From Opitutia bacterium UBA957 (GTDB lineage: Bacteria; Verrucomicrobiota; Verrucomicrobiia; Opitutales; UBA953), in assembly GCA_002293065.1 (NCBI GenBank), contig DBCN01000035.1:1-35014 (forward strand): a stretch of DNA of 35,014 nt, written 5' to 3'. A program made the position numbers and the translations under genes. Below, piece by piece: positions 32,468 to 35,014 of this stretch; position 1 is the first letter of the stretch; each line of letters begins with the position of its first letter. The notes under the pieces were generated by a model that did not search any database, was not told the origin of the DNA, and saw only the letters and a list, made by a program, of their open reading frames with translations.

Positions 32468-35014
<2,547 letters not shown>

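Overview
The window is GC-rich chromosomal DNA, densely coding on both strands. There is no gene-free stretch longer than about 110 bases, and no insertion sequence, integrase, CRISPR array or rRNA. Start codons mostly lack a strong Shine-Dalgarno sequence; the TTG start of accB is the clear exception. The gene set suggests a Gram-negative bacterium of the Verrucomicrobiota, perhaps Opitutales: a GldA/GldF/GldG-like ABC operon with DUF4340 and AsmA-like proteins, lipoproteins, GYF_2/Yip1-like membrane proteins, and FolE2 with RibBA-like and AccBC enzymes. That placement is an inference from family content, not a measurement.

Layout. 1-1240 (+): tRNA-Thr(CGT), folE2, tRNA-Arg(TCT). 1254-7248 (+): five tandem paralogues with an N-terminal GYF_2 domain and a Yip1-like membrane domain, then a DUF2752 membrane protein and a membrane-anchored DNA/RNA non-specific endonuclease. 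7222-10053 (-): accB, accC and prmB. 10118-18757 (-): a tightly packed six-gene operon running TPR membrane protein, ABC ATPase, ABC permease, GldG-like protein, DUF4340 protein, AsmA-like protein. 18857-21018 (+): a phosphohexomutase translationally coupled to a small lipoprotein. 21023-25372 (-): FGase-like lipoprotein, aroB, ftsY, nusB and ribH (transcribed ribH to nusB to ftsY). 25443-29834 (-): ribBA and two secreted proteins of unknown role. 29884-32359 (-): folB, folK and a ComEC-like channel. 32468-end (+): carB, cut by the window edge.

The strongest observation is the nusB gene. Its first ~100 codons encode a ribosomal protein S10 (NusE)-like domain, so the protein looks like a covalent NusE-NusB fusion. 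The segment that in S10 forms the ribosome-binding loop is shortened and has lost its conserved residues. NusB and S10/NusE normally form a heterodimer that binds boxA RNA in antitermination. A one-chain version with a reduced ribosome-docking loop would be a dedicated antitermination module separate from the ribosomal S10 pool. The frame is fixed by a TGATG overlap with ribH, so the fusion does not depend on a doubtful start codon.

Other points of interest: the C-terminal GTP cyclohydrolase II half of RibBA has lost its zinc cysteines and part of its catalytic segment; two of the GYF_2 paralogues are ~95% identical at DNA level over exactly the first 101 codons and then diverge sharply; the ComEC-like protein lacks the metallo-beta-lactamase domain; an internal domain repeat sits in the 830-residue secreted protein; and AT-rich patches occur in folK and in the FGase-like gene. 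Folate (folE2, folB, folK), riboflavin (ribBA, ribH), fatty acid (accB, accC), chorismate (aroB) and carbamoyl phosphate (carB) synthesis make this mostly a core-metabolism region with an accessory membrane-protein array near its left end.
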